Assembly (NCBI GenBank): GCA_900466475.1
Contig: UBMI01000020.1
Location: 62,001 to 126,000, forward strand
DNA: 64,000 bases
Source: Hyphomicrobiales bacterium
Lineage (GTDB): Bacteria > Pseudomonadota > Alphaproteobacteria > Rhizobiales > Rhizobiaceae
Reading direction: 5' to 3'
Shown piece by piece: positions 42,764 through 52,304 of the stretch. Within the stretch, counting starts at the first letter, position 1. Every line of letters begins with the position of its first letter. The notes below the pieces were generated by a model that saw nothing but the letters and a program-made list of their open reading frames with translations, did no database searches and had not been told where the DNA came from. Position numbers and translations under genes: made by a program.

Positions 42764-45700
42764 ATGTCTCTCACTATCGCCCAACGTCTCGATCGTCTGA
42801 AAGTCCGTACAGCCGAGCTTGCTCACTGGCGCGACCGGCAAAGCGTTGTGATCGACGGCTGGACCTTCGACGGCGAGCCGATCGCCCATCATCAGGATTG
42901 GCCGCACCGCAACGGGACGGTTCATTTCGCGGCGTCCGCGGCCGCACCGCGCGACTGGCCAATCGAACAGGTTCGCCTGCAGCTCGATCTCGGCGGCGAA
43001 AGCTTGATCACATTGCACTATTCGGGCGGTGAGGCCGAGACATTCGGTCTCGACCCCTACCATCAGGAATTCCCGATCAAGGGCAAGGAGTTTTCAATTG
43101 CGACCGAAAGCGTTGCACGCTTTCCCTTCGGTGAGCCGAACCGGGCGCCGAAGCTCAACAGGGCGCGGCTGATCTGGCTGGATGAACCGGTCCATAAACT
43201 GCACCTTCTGTTGCGGCAGCTCGGCGAAGCCGCCGATGTGCTGGAAAACCATGAGGTCTTGCCGCACCTCATCGAGGCGGCCGAACAGGTGCTGCGCAGC
43301 CTCGACTGGCCTTCGGACACGTCAGCCTATATTTCGCGCACATCCGGTGCGGTCATGCAGCAGAAGATCTGGGAACTGCCGGAACTGCAGGAAAACCCGG
43401 CCGGCCTGACGGAAACACAAAGTGCTTCGGCCGCAGCGGCCTATGATCAGCTGGTCGCGCGTCTGAAAGAGCTTCAGAAGCGGTTCCCGCCGAATGGCGA
43501 GCTGTTGCTCACTGGCCATGCCCATATCGACCTTGCCTGGCTCTGGCCCTATCGCGAGACCCGCCGGAAGATGCGCCGCACCTTCAATACCGCGCTCTCG
43601 CTGATGGAGCGGTCGGACGACTTCCGGTTCAACCAGTCGACCGCTCATTATTATGCGCAGATGGAAGAGGACGATCCGGAGCTTCTCGATCGTATCAAGA
43701 AGAAGGTCGCCGAGGGCAAATGGGAAACGGTCGGCGGAATGTGGGTCGAACCCGACACCAACATGCCGACCGGCGAAAGTCTTGCGCGGCAGGTGCTTTA
43801 CGGGCAGCGCTATTTCGAAAAACATTTCGGCCTGCGCCACACGGTCTGCTGGCTGCCTGACTGTTTCGGCTTTTCGGGCGCCTTGCCGCAGATCCTGAAG
43901 CTCGGCGGAATCGACAGCTTCTTCACCATCAAGGTGAACTGGAGCGAGACCAATCATATTCCATCCGATCTTTTCTGGTGGAAGGGTCTCGATGGAAGCA
44001 AGGTTCTGACCCACACATTCGATAATCCCATGCATGGCTATAATGGTTTCGTGCAGCCGGATTGCTTCGTCCCGACCTGGAAGAATTTCCGCGGCAAGAC
44101 GCAGCACGATACGTCGCTCCTGGCAGTCGGCTATGGCGATGGCGGCGGCGGCGTGACACCCGAAATGGTCGAGCGCGAAGTGCAACTGCGCGACTTTCCG
44201 GCGATCCCCAGTGCGCGCTGGGGCACGGTGAAGGGCTTTTACGAAAAGGCCCACCGTACTGCGGAGGAAAAAGAGCTTCCGGTATGGGACGGGGAAATCT
44301 ACCTTGAACTGCACCGTGCGACGCTGACCTCGCAAAGCGGTGTCAAGCGCAAGCACCGGCAGGCCGAGCGGGCGCTCATTACTGCGGAGACGATCGCTTC
44401 ACTTGCGCACTTGCTGGGTGCCGGTAAGCCGGAAAGCCTGGAAGCGGACTGGCGCGTCGTCCTTAAGAACGAGTTTCATGACATCCTGCCGGGATCGAGC
44501 ATTCGCGAGGTCTATATAGATGCCGAGCAGGAGCTTGACGGCGTGATCGTCAATGCCGGGGCAGATCAGGCCAAGGCTTTGAAGGCGCTGTCGTCCCAGC
44601 TTCCGGCAGGCGGACTGACGGACGCGGTCATTGCCGTTAATCCGTCGCTCGCGCCGCGACCCCTGACCGCCAGGCTTTCGGATGGAACGGTCTTGTCATC
44701 TGCCGATATTGTCGCTCCGCTTTCCGTCGCAGTCTTCGATCGCAGGGCATTGAAGCCGGCCGGCATGCTGAAAGCCGATGCGCACAGCCTCGAGAACGAA
44801 CATCTGTCTGTCGTCATCGGCAAGGATGGCGCCGTTTCGAGCCTCGTCCACAAGGCAACGGGCAGGGAGGCGGTCGAAGGCGGGGCCAATCAGCTCTGGG
44901 TCTATCCGGCCGATAAGCCACGCAACTGGGACGCATGGGATGTCGATGCCGACTATGCGGAAAAGGCCGTCCGCCTCGACAAGCCCGAAAGCATCACACT
45001 TGTCGAACAGGGACCGCATCGCGCGGCGATCCGTGTCGTCCATCGATACCGGAACTCGACGGTCACCCAGCTTTACGCGCTGACCGCGAATGGCCGCAGG
45101 CTCGATATCGAAACGACGATCGACTGGCACGACCGGCGCACTCTGCTGAGAACACTGAACCCTGTCGCCGTGCGGTCCCGTACAGCCACTTTCGAATGCG
45201 CCTTCGGTATCGTCGAGCGCCAGACGCATACGAACACTTCCTGGGAACAGGCGATGTTCGAAGCTGCGGCGCACCGTTTCGTCGATCTCAGCGAGCCGGG
45301 CTTCGGTGTCGCGCTGCTGAACAATGCCAAATACGGGCATAGCGCACGCGGCAATGTCATCGGCATGAGCCTCGTGCGCTCACCGATTTATCCCGATCCG
45401 CTCGCCGACGAAGGCGAGCAGAGCTTTACCTATGCGCTGATGCCGCATGAGGGCGCCTGGCATGAAGGCGGGGTCCTGCAGGAGGCGATCGATCTCAACC
45501 AGCCGCTCGTTACCGGCGAGTCAACCGGGCTCTCGGCAGGCACGCTGTCGCCGCTCGGCGTCGAGGGCATACCGGTCGCTTTTTCGGGACTGAAAGCGGC
45601 GGAGGATGGAGAGGGCCTTATCCTGCGGCTTTACGAGCCGGCAGGCCGCCGCGGGCAGCTTTCGCTTGCCCTGCCCTCCGGCTGGCAGTCTTCGGGACCT

Positions 45701-45790
45701 CTGAACATCCTCGAAGAGCCGATCGAACGTGCAGGCCCTGCCGACATCATGCCGTTTGAAATCCGGACCTGGCGGCTGCAACAAAGCTAA
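42764..45790 (+). CDS. alpha-mannosidase, glycoside hydrolase family 38
   Basis: 1008-aa cytosolic (no signal peptide) GH38 enzyme that cleaves alpha-mannosides with retention, using a zinc site. The N-terminal domain (1-240) precedes the catalytic domain that opens GHAHIDLAWLWPYRETRRK, with zinc ligands His254 and Asp256. GMWVEPDTNMPTGESL gives the nucleophile Asp region, and LPDCFGFSGALPQIL and KNEFHDILPGSS are conserved. The middle helical domain and the large beta-sandwich C-terminal domains follow. ATG 42764 (MSLTIAQRLDRL) is preferred to 42629, which lies in the promoter. It would act on mannosides brought in by the transporter of the same regulon. Confidence 0.92.
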   Translation: MSLTIAQRLDRLKVRTAELAHWRDRQSVVIDGWTFDGEPIAHHQDWPHRNGTVHFAASAAAPRDWPIEQVRLQLDLGGESLITLHYSGGEAETFGLDPYHQEFPIKGKEFSIATESVARFPFGEPNRAPKLNRARLIWLDEPVHKLHLLLRQLGEAADVLENHEVLPHLIEAAEQVLRSLDWPSDTSAYISRTSGAVMQQKIWELPELQENPAGLTETQSASAAAAYDQLVARLKELQKRFPPNGELLLTGHAHIDLAWLWPYRETRRKMRRTFNTALSLMERSDDFRFNQSTAHYYAQMEEDDPELLDRIKKKVAEGKWETVGGMWVEPDTNMPTGESLARQVLYGQRYFEKHFGLRHTVCWLPDCFGFSGALPQILKLGGIDSFFTIKVNWSETNHIPSDLFWWKGLDGSKVLTHTFDNPMHGYNGFVQPDCFVPTWKNFRGKTQHDTSLLAVGYGDGGGGVTPEMVEREVQLRDFPAIPSARWGTVKGFYEKAHRTAEEKELPVWDGEIYLELHRATLTSQSGVKRKHRQAERALITAETIASLAHLLGAGKPESLEADWRVVLKNEFHDILPGSSIREVYIDAEQELDGVIVNAGADQAKALKALSSQLPAGGLTDAVIAVNPSLAPRPLTARLSDGTVLSSADIVAPLSVAVFDRRALKPAGMLKADAHSLENEHLSVVIGKDGAVSSLVHKATGREAVEGGANQLWVYPADKPRNWDAWDVDADYAEKAVRLDKPESITLVEQGPHRAAIRVVHRYRNSTVTQLYALTANGRRLDIETTIDWHDRRTLLRTLNPVAVRSRTATFECAFGIVERQTHTNTSWEQAMFEAAAHRFVDLSEPGFGVALLNNAKYGHSARGNVIGMSLVRSPIYPDPLADEGEQSFTYALMPHEGAWHEGGVLQEAIDLNQPLVTGESTGLSAGTLSPLGVEGIPVAFSGLKAAEDGEGLILRLYEPAGRRGQLSLALPSGWQSSGPLNILEEPIERAGPADIMPFEIRTWRLQQS

Positions 45791-45804
45791 TCGCGATCGC
45801 AGCG

Positions 45805-45829
45805 CCTGTCCGGAGAGGATGCGGACAGG
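45805..45829. terminator. hairpin after the mannosidase gene
   Basis: Perfect eight-base stem CCTGTCCG/CGGACAGG with a nine-base loop, 14 bases after the stop codon. No T run follows, so a terminator role is likely only in part. Confidence 0.4.
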
Positions 45830-45920
45830 AGGCCTCGGCGGCTAGATGACGACCGGATGATGAAGTTCTTGGTCGGATTTCAACATGTCGCAGTGGCCCA
45901 GTTCGTATCGGGCACTATCT

Positions 45921-45947
45921 TCGGGTCTGTCCTTTCACCAGACCCGA
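45921..45947 (+). promoter_or_regulatory. leader hairpin touching the transketolase ribosome binding site
   Basis: Nine-base perfect stem TCGGGTCTG (45921-45929) and CAGACCCGA (45939-45947) with a nine-base loop. The last two bases of the stem belong to the GAGGA binding site (45946-45950) of the gene starting at 45958. It could tune translation or act as an attenuator. Confidence 0.45.
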
Positions 45948-45957
45948 GGAAACCATC

Positions 45958-47988
45958 ATGACGGAATCCGTAAAATCCGTACCGGCGCCCCGCGATCAGC
46001 ACCTTCGCGACATGGCCGATTGCATCCGGTTCCTCTCGATGGATGCCGTCGAGAAGGCCAAGAGCGGGCACCCCGGCATGCCGATGGGCATGGCGGACAT
46101 TGCCGTCGTGCTCTTTTCCGAATTCCTGAAATTCGATGCCGAAGACCCATACTGGTTCGATCGGGACCGTTTCCTGATCTCCAACGGGCACGGTTCGATG
46201 CTGCTTTACAGCCTGCTCTACCTGACCGGTTACCAGGATATGACGATCGATCAGATCAAGAACTTTCGTCAAATTGACAGCAGGACGGCAGGTCATCCCG
46301 AATACCGCCATGCGACGGGCATCGAGACGACCACCGGGCCGCTCGGCCAGGGCATTGCCAATTCGGTCGGTTTTGCGCTTGCCGAGCGCATCATGAACGC
46401 CAGGTTTGGCGACGATCTTTCAAGTCATTACACCTATGTGTTCCTGGGTGACGGATGCCTGATGGAAGGCATCAGCCAGGAGGCCATATCGCTCGCCGGC
46501 CACTTGAAGCTCGGCAAGCTGATCGCATTCTGGGACAACAATTCGATCTCGATCGACGGGGCGACAAGTCTGGCGGAATCCGACGATCAGCCGGCGCGGT
46601 TCCGTGCATCGAACTGGCATGTGCAGGAGATTGACGGACACGATACGGACGCGATCCGCGACGCAATCGTCGAAGCGCAGCGGGTCACCGATCGCCCGTC
46701 GTTGATTGCCTGCAAGACCATAATCGGTTTCGGCTTTCCGACGCGCGCCGGTACGCAGAAGGCTCATAGTGACGCGCCGGGCGAAGAGGAGATCGCCGGC
46801 GCCCGCAAGATTCTGGGCTGGACCGCGCCTCCCTTCGAGATCCCGTCCGGCCTGATGGAAGACTGGAGGAAGATCGGCGCCAAGGGACGCAACGCCCGGA
46901 TGGCCTGGGCGGTCCGGGTCCAGACGGCGAAGGCGGATGTTCGCGCTGACTTTGAGCGCCGCATGAAAGGCGAACTGCCTTCAGACTGGACCAGCGCAAT
47001 AGAAGCAGCAAAACAGGAGCTTCTGTCTGCCGACAAGGATTTGGCGACCAGACAGGCGAGCGGGATTGTTCTCAACCACCTTGCCGAAGCCCTGCCCGAG
47101 CTTCTCGGCGGATCGGCGGACCTCACACCGTCGAACAATACGAAAGCCAAATCCATGGTCGAAATTGCGCCGGGCCAGTATAATGGATCCTATATCCATT
47201 ATGGCGTGCGCGAACATGGAATGGCCGCGGCCATCAACGGGATTGCCCTTCATGGCGGGCTGATCCCTTACGGCGGCACCTTCCTGACCTTTTCCGACTA
47301 CGCTCGTCCGTCCATCCGGCTGGCGGCAATGATGGCGGTGCGTTCGATCTTCGTGATGACACATGATTCGATCGGTCTCGGCGAAGATGGACCGACGCAT
47401 CAGCCCGTCGAACATCTGACGGCGCTGCGCGCCATTCCGGGCCTTGCCGTGTTCCGTCCGGGCGACCCGATCGAGACGGCGGAATGCTGGCAGGCCATTC
47501 TCGATGCCCCACGGCAGGCAGCCCTGATCGCTCTATCCCGCCAGCCCATGCCGCTTCTGAGGAAGCAGCCAGGCCCACTCAACTTGTCGGCAAAGGGCGG
47601 ATATGTTCTGCTCGAGGCTGAAGGTGGGGCGCGCGAGCTGACCATCATGTCGACGGGATCGGAATTGCACCTTGCTGTCGAAGCAAGGGCGAGGCTTCAG
47701 GCGGAAGGCGTTCCGACCGCGGTCGTGTCCATGCCGTGCCGGCTGCTGTTTGAGGCGCAGGCACCGGACTACAAGCGTGAGGTTCTCGGAGACGGGACCG
47801 CGCGCGTCGCGGTGGAGGCAGCTGTCCAGGATAGCTGGGACCGATATCTCGGGCTCGATGGCCGGTTCGTCGGCATGCACAGCTTCGGCGCGTCCGGCAA
47901 GATCGACGATGTCTACAGGAAATTCGACATCACCACCGACGCAGTTGTGAAAGCCGCGCGGGGAACGCTGGGGCTTCGCCGTCGGTGA
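45958..47988 (+). CDS. tkt: transketolase
   Basis: 676-aa thiamine-diphosphate enzyme that transfers two-carbon ketol units between pentose, hexose and tetrose phosphates. Blocks seen: KSGHPGMPMGMADIA, ISNGHGSMLLYSLLYL, TTGPLGQGIANSVGFA, the TPP/metal site FLGDGCLMEGISQEA...DNN, HYGVREHGMAAAINGIALHG with the catalytic Glu, and THDSIGLGEDGPTHQPVEHL. It is full length with GAGGA before the ATG. As it stands apart from other pentose-phosphate or Calvin genes and follows sugar-catabolic genes, it may be a second copy serving this region; that is inference. Confidence 0.95.
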   Translation: MTESVKSVPAPRDQHLRDMADCIRFLSMDAVEKAKSGHPGMPMGMADIAVVLFSEFLKFDAEDPYWFDRDRFLISNGHGSMLLYSLLYLTGYQDMTIDQIKNFRQIDSRTAGHPEYRHATGIETTTGPLGQGIANSVGFALAERIMNARFGDDLSSHYTYVFLGDGCLMEGISQEAISLAGHLKLGKLIAFWDNNSISIDGATSLAESDDQPARFRASNWHVQEIDGHDTDAIRDAIVEAQRVTDRPSLIACKTIIGFGFPTRAGTQKAHSDAPGEEEIAGARKILGWTAPPFEIPSGLMEDWRKIGAKGRNARMAWAVRVQTAKADVRADFERRMKGELPSDWTSAIEAAKQELLSADKDLATRQASGIVLNHLAEALPELLGGSADLTPSNNTKAKSMVEIAPGQYNGSYIHYGVREHGMAAAINGIALHGGLIPYGGTFLTFSDYARPSIRLAAMMAVRSIFVMTHDSIGLGEDGPTHQPVEHLTALRAIPGLAVFRPGDPIETAECWQAILDAPRQAALIALSRQPMPLLRKQPGPLNLSAKGGYVLLEAEGGARELTIMSTGSELHLAVEARARLQAEGVPTAVVSMPCRLLFEAQAPDYKREVLGDGTARVAVEAAVQDSWDRYLGLDGRFVGMHSFGASGKIDDVYRKFDITTDAVVKAARGTLGLRRR

Positions 47989-48063
47989 GTTGTTGGCGAT
48001 CGCGGACGATTTGTGATCCCAACTGCTCTCGGCGCATGTGCTTATGCATTATCAGGGATAAGA

Positions 48064-48447
48064 CTATTTGGTCATCCGCTCTGTAAGATGTACTCGCGAC
48101 GGCGATGGTTCGAAACCATCTGCGAAATATTGCGTTTCATGGGCCACCAGCCCGTCGCGAAATTCCATGATGCTGACGACGTATGAGGGTACATCGTCAT
48201 AGGTGAGTGTAAATTCGGTGACCCAAAGATCGCCGTTGCCGACAATTCGTCGGACGGTGAACCGCTTCTTGTTCGGCTGAACGAACCGGCTTTGCCGAAT
48301 ATTGTGCCGGCCGCGAATCCGCTCTCCTGATTGCGGATAATCCAGCAAGGCGTCTTTGTTATAGATCTCGTGTTCGGCATCGAAATCACTCGCGTCCGAA
48401 GCCCGCCAATGGCGCTCCAATCTTTCCTGCACCGTTTGATCTTTCAA
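48064..48447 (-). CDS. NTF2/SnoaL-like protein
   Basis: 127-aa alpha+beta barrel protein of the nuclear-transport-factor-2-like superfamily. The opening helix reads VQERLERHWRASDASDFDAE and the body has IYNKDALLDYPQSGERIRG, TEFTLTYDDVPSYVVSIMEF and GLVAHETQYFADGFEP, the usual pattern. The start is probably TTG at 48447, five bases after GGAG; upstream in-frame ATGs give a run of polar residues without homology. Function is not predictable within this superfamily. It converges with the transketolase gene. Confidence 0.7.
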   Translation of the reverse strand: MKDQTVQERLERHWRASDASDFDAEHEIYNKDALLDYPQSGERIRGRHNIRQSRFVQPNKKRFTVRRIVGNGDLWVTEFTLTYDDVPSYVVSIMEFRDGLVAHETQYFADGFEPSPSRVHLTERMTK

Positions 48448-48697
48448 TGGGATCTCCAACCTTCGTTTGCCGCCCCCATCCTCAGGGCGCCGCAATGGTG
48501 AGTTCGATCGCTGATCGTTCGAAGGATACGCTTGCCGAGAGCTGCCGGCAATTTGCTGATTGTGCGTATCAGCGCGGGGCCGGTACACGCTGATACATTT
48601 CAGCCGATTTTCGAAATATCCAGGACACGTGGATCCCTGAAATCACTCTCCGTTAACAGGCGCCGCGAATGTGGCAGCAATTGAAGGAGAGTGTTTG

Positions 48698-50035
48698 ATG
48701 ACCAAGCCCGACAATGTTTCAATTCGGCGTAGTGTTTCCGATCGAGCGATCGCCATGGCGTTTGGCTCCCTGTTGCTCGTTCCGGTGATCTATGCACTTC
48801 CGGTTCATGCCGCCGATCTTGCGTCGAGCGTTGCCACAACAGCGGTGAGCGCGGACGAAAGTGTCCGCCCGTTTCAGGTCCACGTTCCGCAGTCGCAGCT
48901 CGACGACCTGCGTAGGCGCATCGCCGACACCCGATGGCCGGACAAGGAGACGGTCGGCGACGACTCCCAGGGTATTCAATTGTCACGCGTTCAGGATCTG
49001 GTTCACTACTGGGGTACAGAATACGACTGGCGCAAGACCGAGGCGCAACTCAATGCACTGCCGGAATTCATCACCACGATCGACGGTGTCGACATCCAGT
49101 TCATCCATGTTCGTTCGCGCCATCCCAACGCTCTCCCGATCATTCTGACTCATGGCTGGCCGGGGTCGATATTTGAATTCATCAAGACCATCGGCCCTCT
49201 CACGGACCCGACCGCATATGGCGGCCGGCCGGAAGATGCTTTCGACGTCGTCATCCCATCGATACCGGGCTACGGATTTTCCGGAAAGCCGACCGATCAG
49301 GGCTGGGGCCCGGACCGGGTTGCCCGCGCCTGGGATGTCCTGATGAAACGGCTCGGTTATGACCACTATGTCTCTCAGGGTGGCGATCATGGTTCGGTGA
49401 TCTCCGACGCGTTGGCGCGTCAGGCGCCGAAGGGTCTGCTGGCAATCCATCTCAATATGCCCGCAACGGTGCCGGGCGACCTCATGAAGGCTATCAACAG
49501 CGGGGACCCGGCCCCTGCGAGCCTGTCGTCGCCGGAGCGGGAAGCCTATAATTCTCTGAGCACCTTCTTCGGACGAAACGCTGCCTATGGCGCCATAATG
49601 GTGACCCGGCCGCAGACGATCGGCTATTCGCTTTCCGACTCGCCGGCTGGCCTGGCGTCCTGGATCTACGAGAAGTTTGCCCAGTGGAGCGACAGCGGCG
49701 GCGTTCCTGAACGCGTATTCTCCAAGGACGAAATGCTTGATGACATCACGCTCTATTGGCTGACGAACTCCGGCGCATCGTCTTCGCGGTTCTACTGGGA
49801 AAACAACAACAACAACTTCAGTGCCGAAGCGCAGAAGACGAAGGACATCAAGGTCCCGGTCGGCATCACGGTCTTCCCGAAGGAGATCTATCAAGCGCCG
49901 GAAAGCTGGGCCAAGCAGGCCTATCCCTCGCTGACCTACTATCATCAGGTCGAGAAAGGCGGGCATTTTGCGGCCTGGGAGCAGCCGCAGCTTTTCGCAG
50001 AAGAAGTAAGAGCCGCTTTCAAGTCCGTACGCTGA
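48698..50035 (+). CDS. exported epoxide hydrolase (alpha/beta hydrolase with EHN domain)
   Basis: 445-aa enzyme with a signal peptide (MAFGSLLLVPVIYALPVHA, cleavage at about residue 39). The N-terminal EHN domain reads FQVHVPQSQLDDLRRRIADT and DWRKTEAQLNALPEF. The alpha/beta domain has the oxyanion block THGWPGSIFEF, the nucleophile Asp in SQGGDHGSVI and the catalytic His in KGGHFAAWEQP. AAGGAGAG precedes the ATG at 48698. Most bacterial members are cytosolic, so the export signal is notable. The gene is divergent from the NTF2-like gene; substrate unknown. Confidence 0.88.
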   Translation: MTKPDNVSIRRSVSDRAIAMAFGSLLLVPVIYALPVHAADLASSVATTAVSADESVRPFQVHVPQSQLDDLRRRIADTRWPDKETVGDDSQGIQLSRVQDLVHYWGTEYDWRKTEAQLNALPEFITTIDGVDIQFIHVRSRHPNALPIILTHGWPGSIFEFIKTIGPLTDPTAYGGRPEDAFDVVIPSIPGYGFSGKPTDQGWGPDRVARAWDVLMKRLGYDHYVSQGGDHGSVISDALARQAPKGLLAIHLNMPATVPGDLMKAINSGDPAPASLSSPEREAYNSLSTFFGRNAAYGAIMVTRPQTIGYSLSDSPAGLASWIYEKFAQWSDSGGVPERVFSKDEMLDDITLYWLTNSGASSSRFYWENNNNNFSAEAQKTKDIKVPVGITVFPKEIYQAPESWAKQAYPSLTYYHQVEKGGHFAAWEQPQLFAEEVRAAFKSVR

Positions 50036-50046
50036 CAATGTCGAAA

Positions 50047-50072
50047 GGGTGGCCCCCACGCGAGGGCCACCC
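50047..50072. terminator. strong hairpin after the epoxide hydrolase gene
   Basis: Nine-base perfect GC-rich stem GGGTGGCCC/GGGCCACCC with an eight-base loop, 12 bases after the stop. There is no T run, but the stem stability suggests transcript 3'-end formation or protection. Confidence 0.55.
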
Positions 50073-50159
50073 CAGCCGAACAGGTGACCTGGAAATTTCA
50101 CGCCCTCTTCGCCCAAATGCCATCATCAGTGGCTTTCGCAAAAACCGGGAAGCAGCTTA

Positions 50160-50171
50160 GCACACGTGTGC
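50160..50171. promoter_or_regulatory. 12-bp perfect palindrome before the Fe-type transporter
   Basis: GCACACGTGTGC, a perfect palindrome 98 bases before the binding-protein gene at 50269 and followed by ATTTTGTTT. A likely operator for an unknown regulator. Confidence 0.35.
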
Positions 50172-50268
50172 ATTTTGTTTCCTCCTGTCATTCCGGTGTT
50201 ACGCGCCGGGGCTAGCAAGTCTCAGAACTCATCAGGGGCGCGGCCTCGACAGTGAAGGGAGACAGGGT

Positions 50269-51414
50269 ATGAATAGACGCGAATTTCTGATCACATCGTC
50301 GGCGGCTGCGAGCCTTCTCGCCCTTCCGCGCTTTGCCTCGGCCGCCGTAGGCACGATCGACCTCTACAGCGGGTCGGATTCCAATATCATCGACCTGTGG
50401 AACAACATTATCCGTCCGGCTTTCGAAAAGGCGCATCCGGAAGTCGCGCTGAAGGTTACCGATGCCGGCGACAACAACGGCCTTCGCGCCATCGGCGACC
50501 GCGCTCTCGCTGCGCTTAAGACCAAGACCGATCCGCAGGCCGACCTCTTCGAATCCTTCGATCCGCGCCTTCCGGCCGGCGGTATCGATGCCGGTCTCTG
50601 GGTGAAGTTCTCCGCTGAGAACGTACCCGGCTTCGACCGCGTCAATCCGCTCGCTATCGACACGCCCTACTCGTTGCCCTATCGCGGCTCGCAGGTTCTG
50701 CTCGCCTATGACAAGACCAAGCTCGACCCGAAGGATGCGCCGAAGACCTGGGAACAGCTGACGGCCTGGATCAAGGCCAATCCCGGCCAGTTCATCTACA
50801 ACCGTCCGGACAAGGGCGGTTCGGGCGGCAATTTCGTTCGCCGCGCCATTCATGAAGCAAACGGCCGCGACCCGAAGAAATTCAAGATCGACAACTTCAC
50901 TGCCGATTTTGCCGAGCAGTCGCTGACGCCGGCCTGGAAGATCCTCAACGATCTCGCGCCGTCGCTATATCAGAAGGGCGCCTATACCGCCGGCAACACA
51001 CAGTCGATCCAGCTGCTCTCCCAGGGCGTCGTGACCATGGCTCCGGTCTGGTCCGATCAGGTCTTGCAGGCGATCTCGCAGGGTGTCCTGCCCGAGACGA
51101 CCGGCCTTGTGCAGCTTTCCGACCTCGCGCTTTGCGGCGGTTTTTCGGCTATGACGATCTTCACCAACGGTGCCAACAAGGATGCCGCCCTCAAGCTTGC
51201 CGCCTTCATGCTGACGAGCGAGATGCAGGAAGCCATCATCACCGAAATCGGTGGTTTCCCGGGCGTTTCCTGGGATCACATTTCCGAAGATCTGCGCAAG
51301 AAATATGCCGACGTCATCCCGGCAACCATCCCGACCTTCCCGGGCGGCGATTGGGAAAAGGCGATCAACGACGGCTGGTACCGTACCGTCGCTCCCGGTA
51401 TCAGCCGCACCTGA
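50269..51414 (+). CDS. ABC transporter binding protein (Fe3+/polyamine/phosphate-ester type)
   Basis: 381-aa periplasmic binding protein of the family that includes FbpA, AfuA and PotD. A Tat-like signal (NRREFLITSSAAASLLALPR, cleaved after ASA, about residue 26) is present. The mature start GTIDLYSGSDSNII, then PYSLPYRGSQVLLAYDKTKL and TWEQLTAWIKANPGQF are typical. The ligand cannot be read. The inositol-monophosphatase-type gene at the end of this cluster suggests a phosphorylated compound. It is followed by two permeases and an ATPase with overlapping or short spacing. Confidence 0.85.
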   Translation: MNRREFLITSSAAASLLALPRFASAAVGTIDLYSGSDSNIIDLWNNIIRPAFEKAHPEVALKVTDAGDNNGLRAIGDRALAALKTKTDPQADLFESFDPRLPAGGIDAGLWVKFSAENVPGFDRVNPLAIDTPYSLPYRGSQVLLAYDKTKLDPKDAPKTWEQLTAWIKANPGQFIYNRPDKGGSGGNFVRRAIHEANGRDPKKFKIDNFTADFAEQSLTPAWKILNDLAPSLYQKGAYTAGNTQSIQLLSQGVVTMAPVWSDQVLQAISQGVLPETTGLVQLSDLALCGGFSAMTIFTNGANKDAALKLAAFMLTSEMQEAIITEIGGFPGVSWDHISEDLRKKYADVIPATIPTFPGGDWEKAINDGWYRTVAPGISRT

Positions 51415-52304
51415 TGACGGTCGATACGGCGCAGCCTGCGGTCATAGACCGTGCTCAGCCTCTCAGCAGGGGGAGCCTTTACGGGCTCCTCCTCGTCGGC
51501 ATGCCGGTCTTTCTGGTCGGCTGGCTGATCATCTTTCCGATCTTTTCGGCGGTCGCCACGACCATTTTCGTGCGCCAACCTGACGGAACGACTGCGTTTT
51601 CGCTCGCCTCCTACCATTTCTTCTTCAGCGACACCTACAGCCTGAACAATCTCTGGCTGACGCTCTGGACGACCTTTGTCTGCGGCCTGCTCCTGCTTGT
51701 GATCGGCCTTCCGATTGCGCTTTATCTGCGCTTTTCCGGCAGTCGCCTTGCCGGCTATGTGCAGGGTCTCGCGATCTTTCCGATGTTCGTTCCTTCGATC
51801 ATCCTCTCCTATGCGCTGATCCGCACGATCGGACCGAACGGCACGGTCGACATCCTGCTCAATGCCATGGGCCTGCCGAAGCTGCCGAGCCCCTATCTGA
51901 CGCCCTGGGGGCCGGTCATCGGCCTTGTCTGGGACAATCTGCCTTTGACCGTACTGATGCTGACGGCCGGGCTCACGTCCGTTTCCAACAGTTCCATCGA
52001 GGCGGCCCGCGATGTCGGCGCGACGCCTCCAAGGGTCTTCATCTCGATCATTTTGCCACGTATGGGCAACTCGCTGCTGGTGACCGCTTCCTTTGCCGTT
52101 CTCGGCATATTCTCGGCTTTCACCTTGCCCTACGTGCTCGGCCCCGCCTCGCCAGAGATGATGGGACCCTTCATGCAGCGCACCTTCGCGGATATGAATG
52201 ACCCGCTGAACGCGCTGACTCAGGCGGTCATCAGCTTCGGCTTCTGCCTTCTCTTCGGCATCTTCTATGTCTGGTCGATCGCCCGCAACCGCGAGGGCCG
52301 ATGA
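51414..52304 (+). CDS. ABC permease 1 of the Fe/phosphate-ester-type transporter
   Basis: 296-aa inner-membrane permease with six transmembrane segments. The EAA loop reads IEAARDVGATPPRVFISI. The ATG at 51414 overlaps the stop of the binding-protein gene (TGATG); the longer frame from 51132 runs inside that gene. Stop and next start overlap by ATGA. Confidence 0.9.
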   Translation: MTVDTAQPAVIDRAQPLSRGSLYGLLLVGMPVFLVGWLIIFPIFSAVATTIFVRQPDGTTAFSLASYHFFFSDTYSLNNLWLTLWTTFVCGLLLLVIGLPIALYLRFSGSRLAGYVQGLAIFPMFVPSIILSYALIRTIGPNGTVDILLNAMGLPKLPSPYLTPWGPVIGLVWDNLPLTVLMLTAGLTSVSNSSIEAARDVGATPPRVFISIILPRMGNSLLVTASFAVLGIFSAFTLPYVLGPASPEMMGPFMQRTFADMNDPLNALTQAVISFGFCLLFGIFYVWSIARNREGR

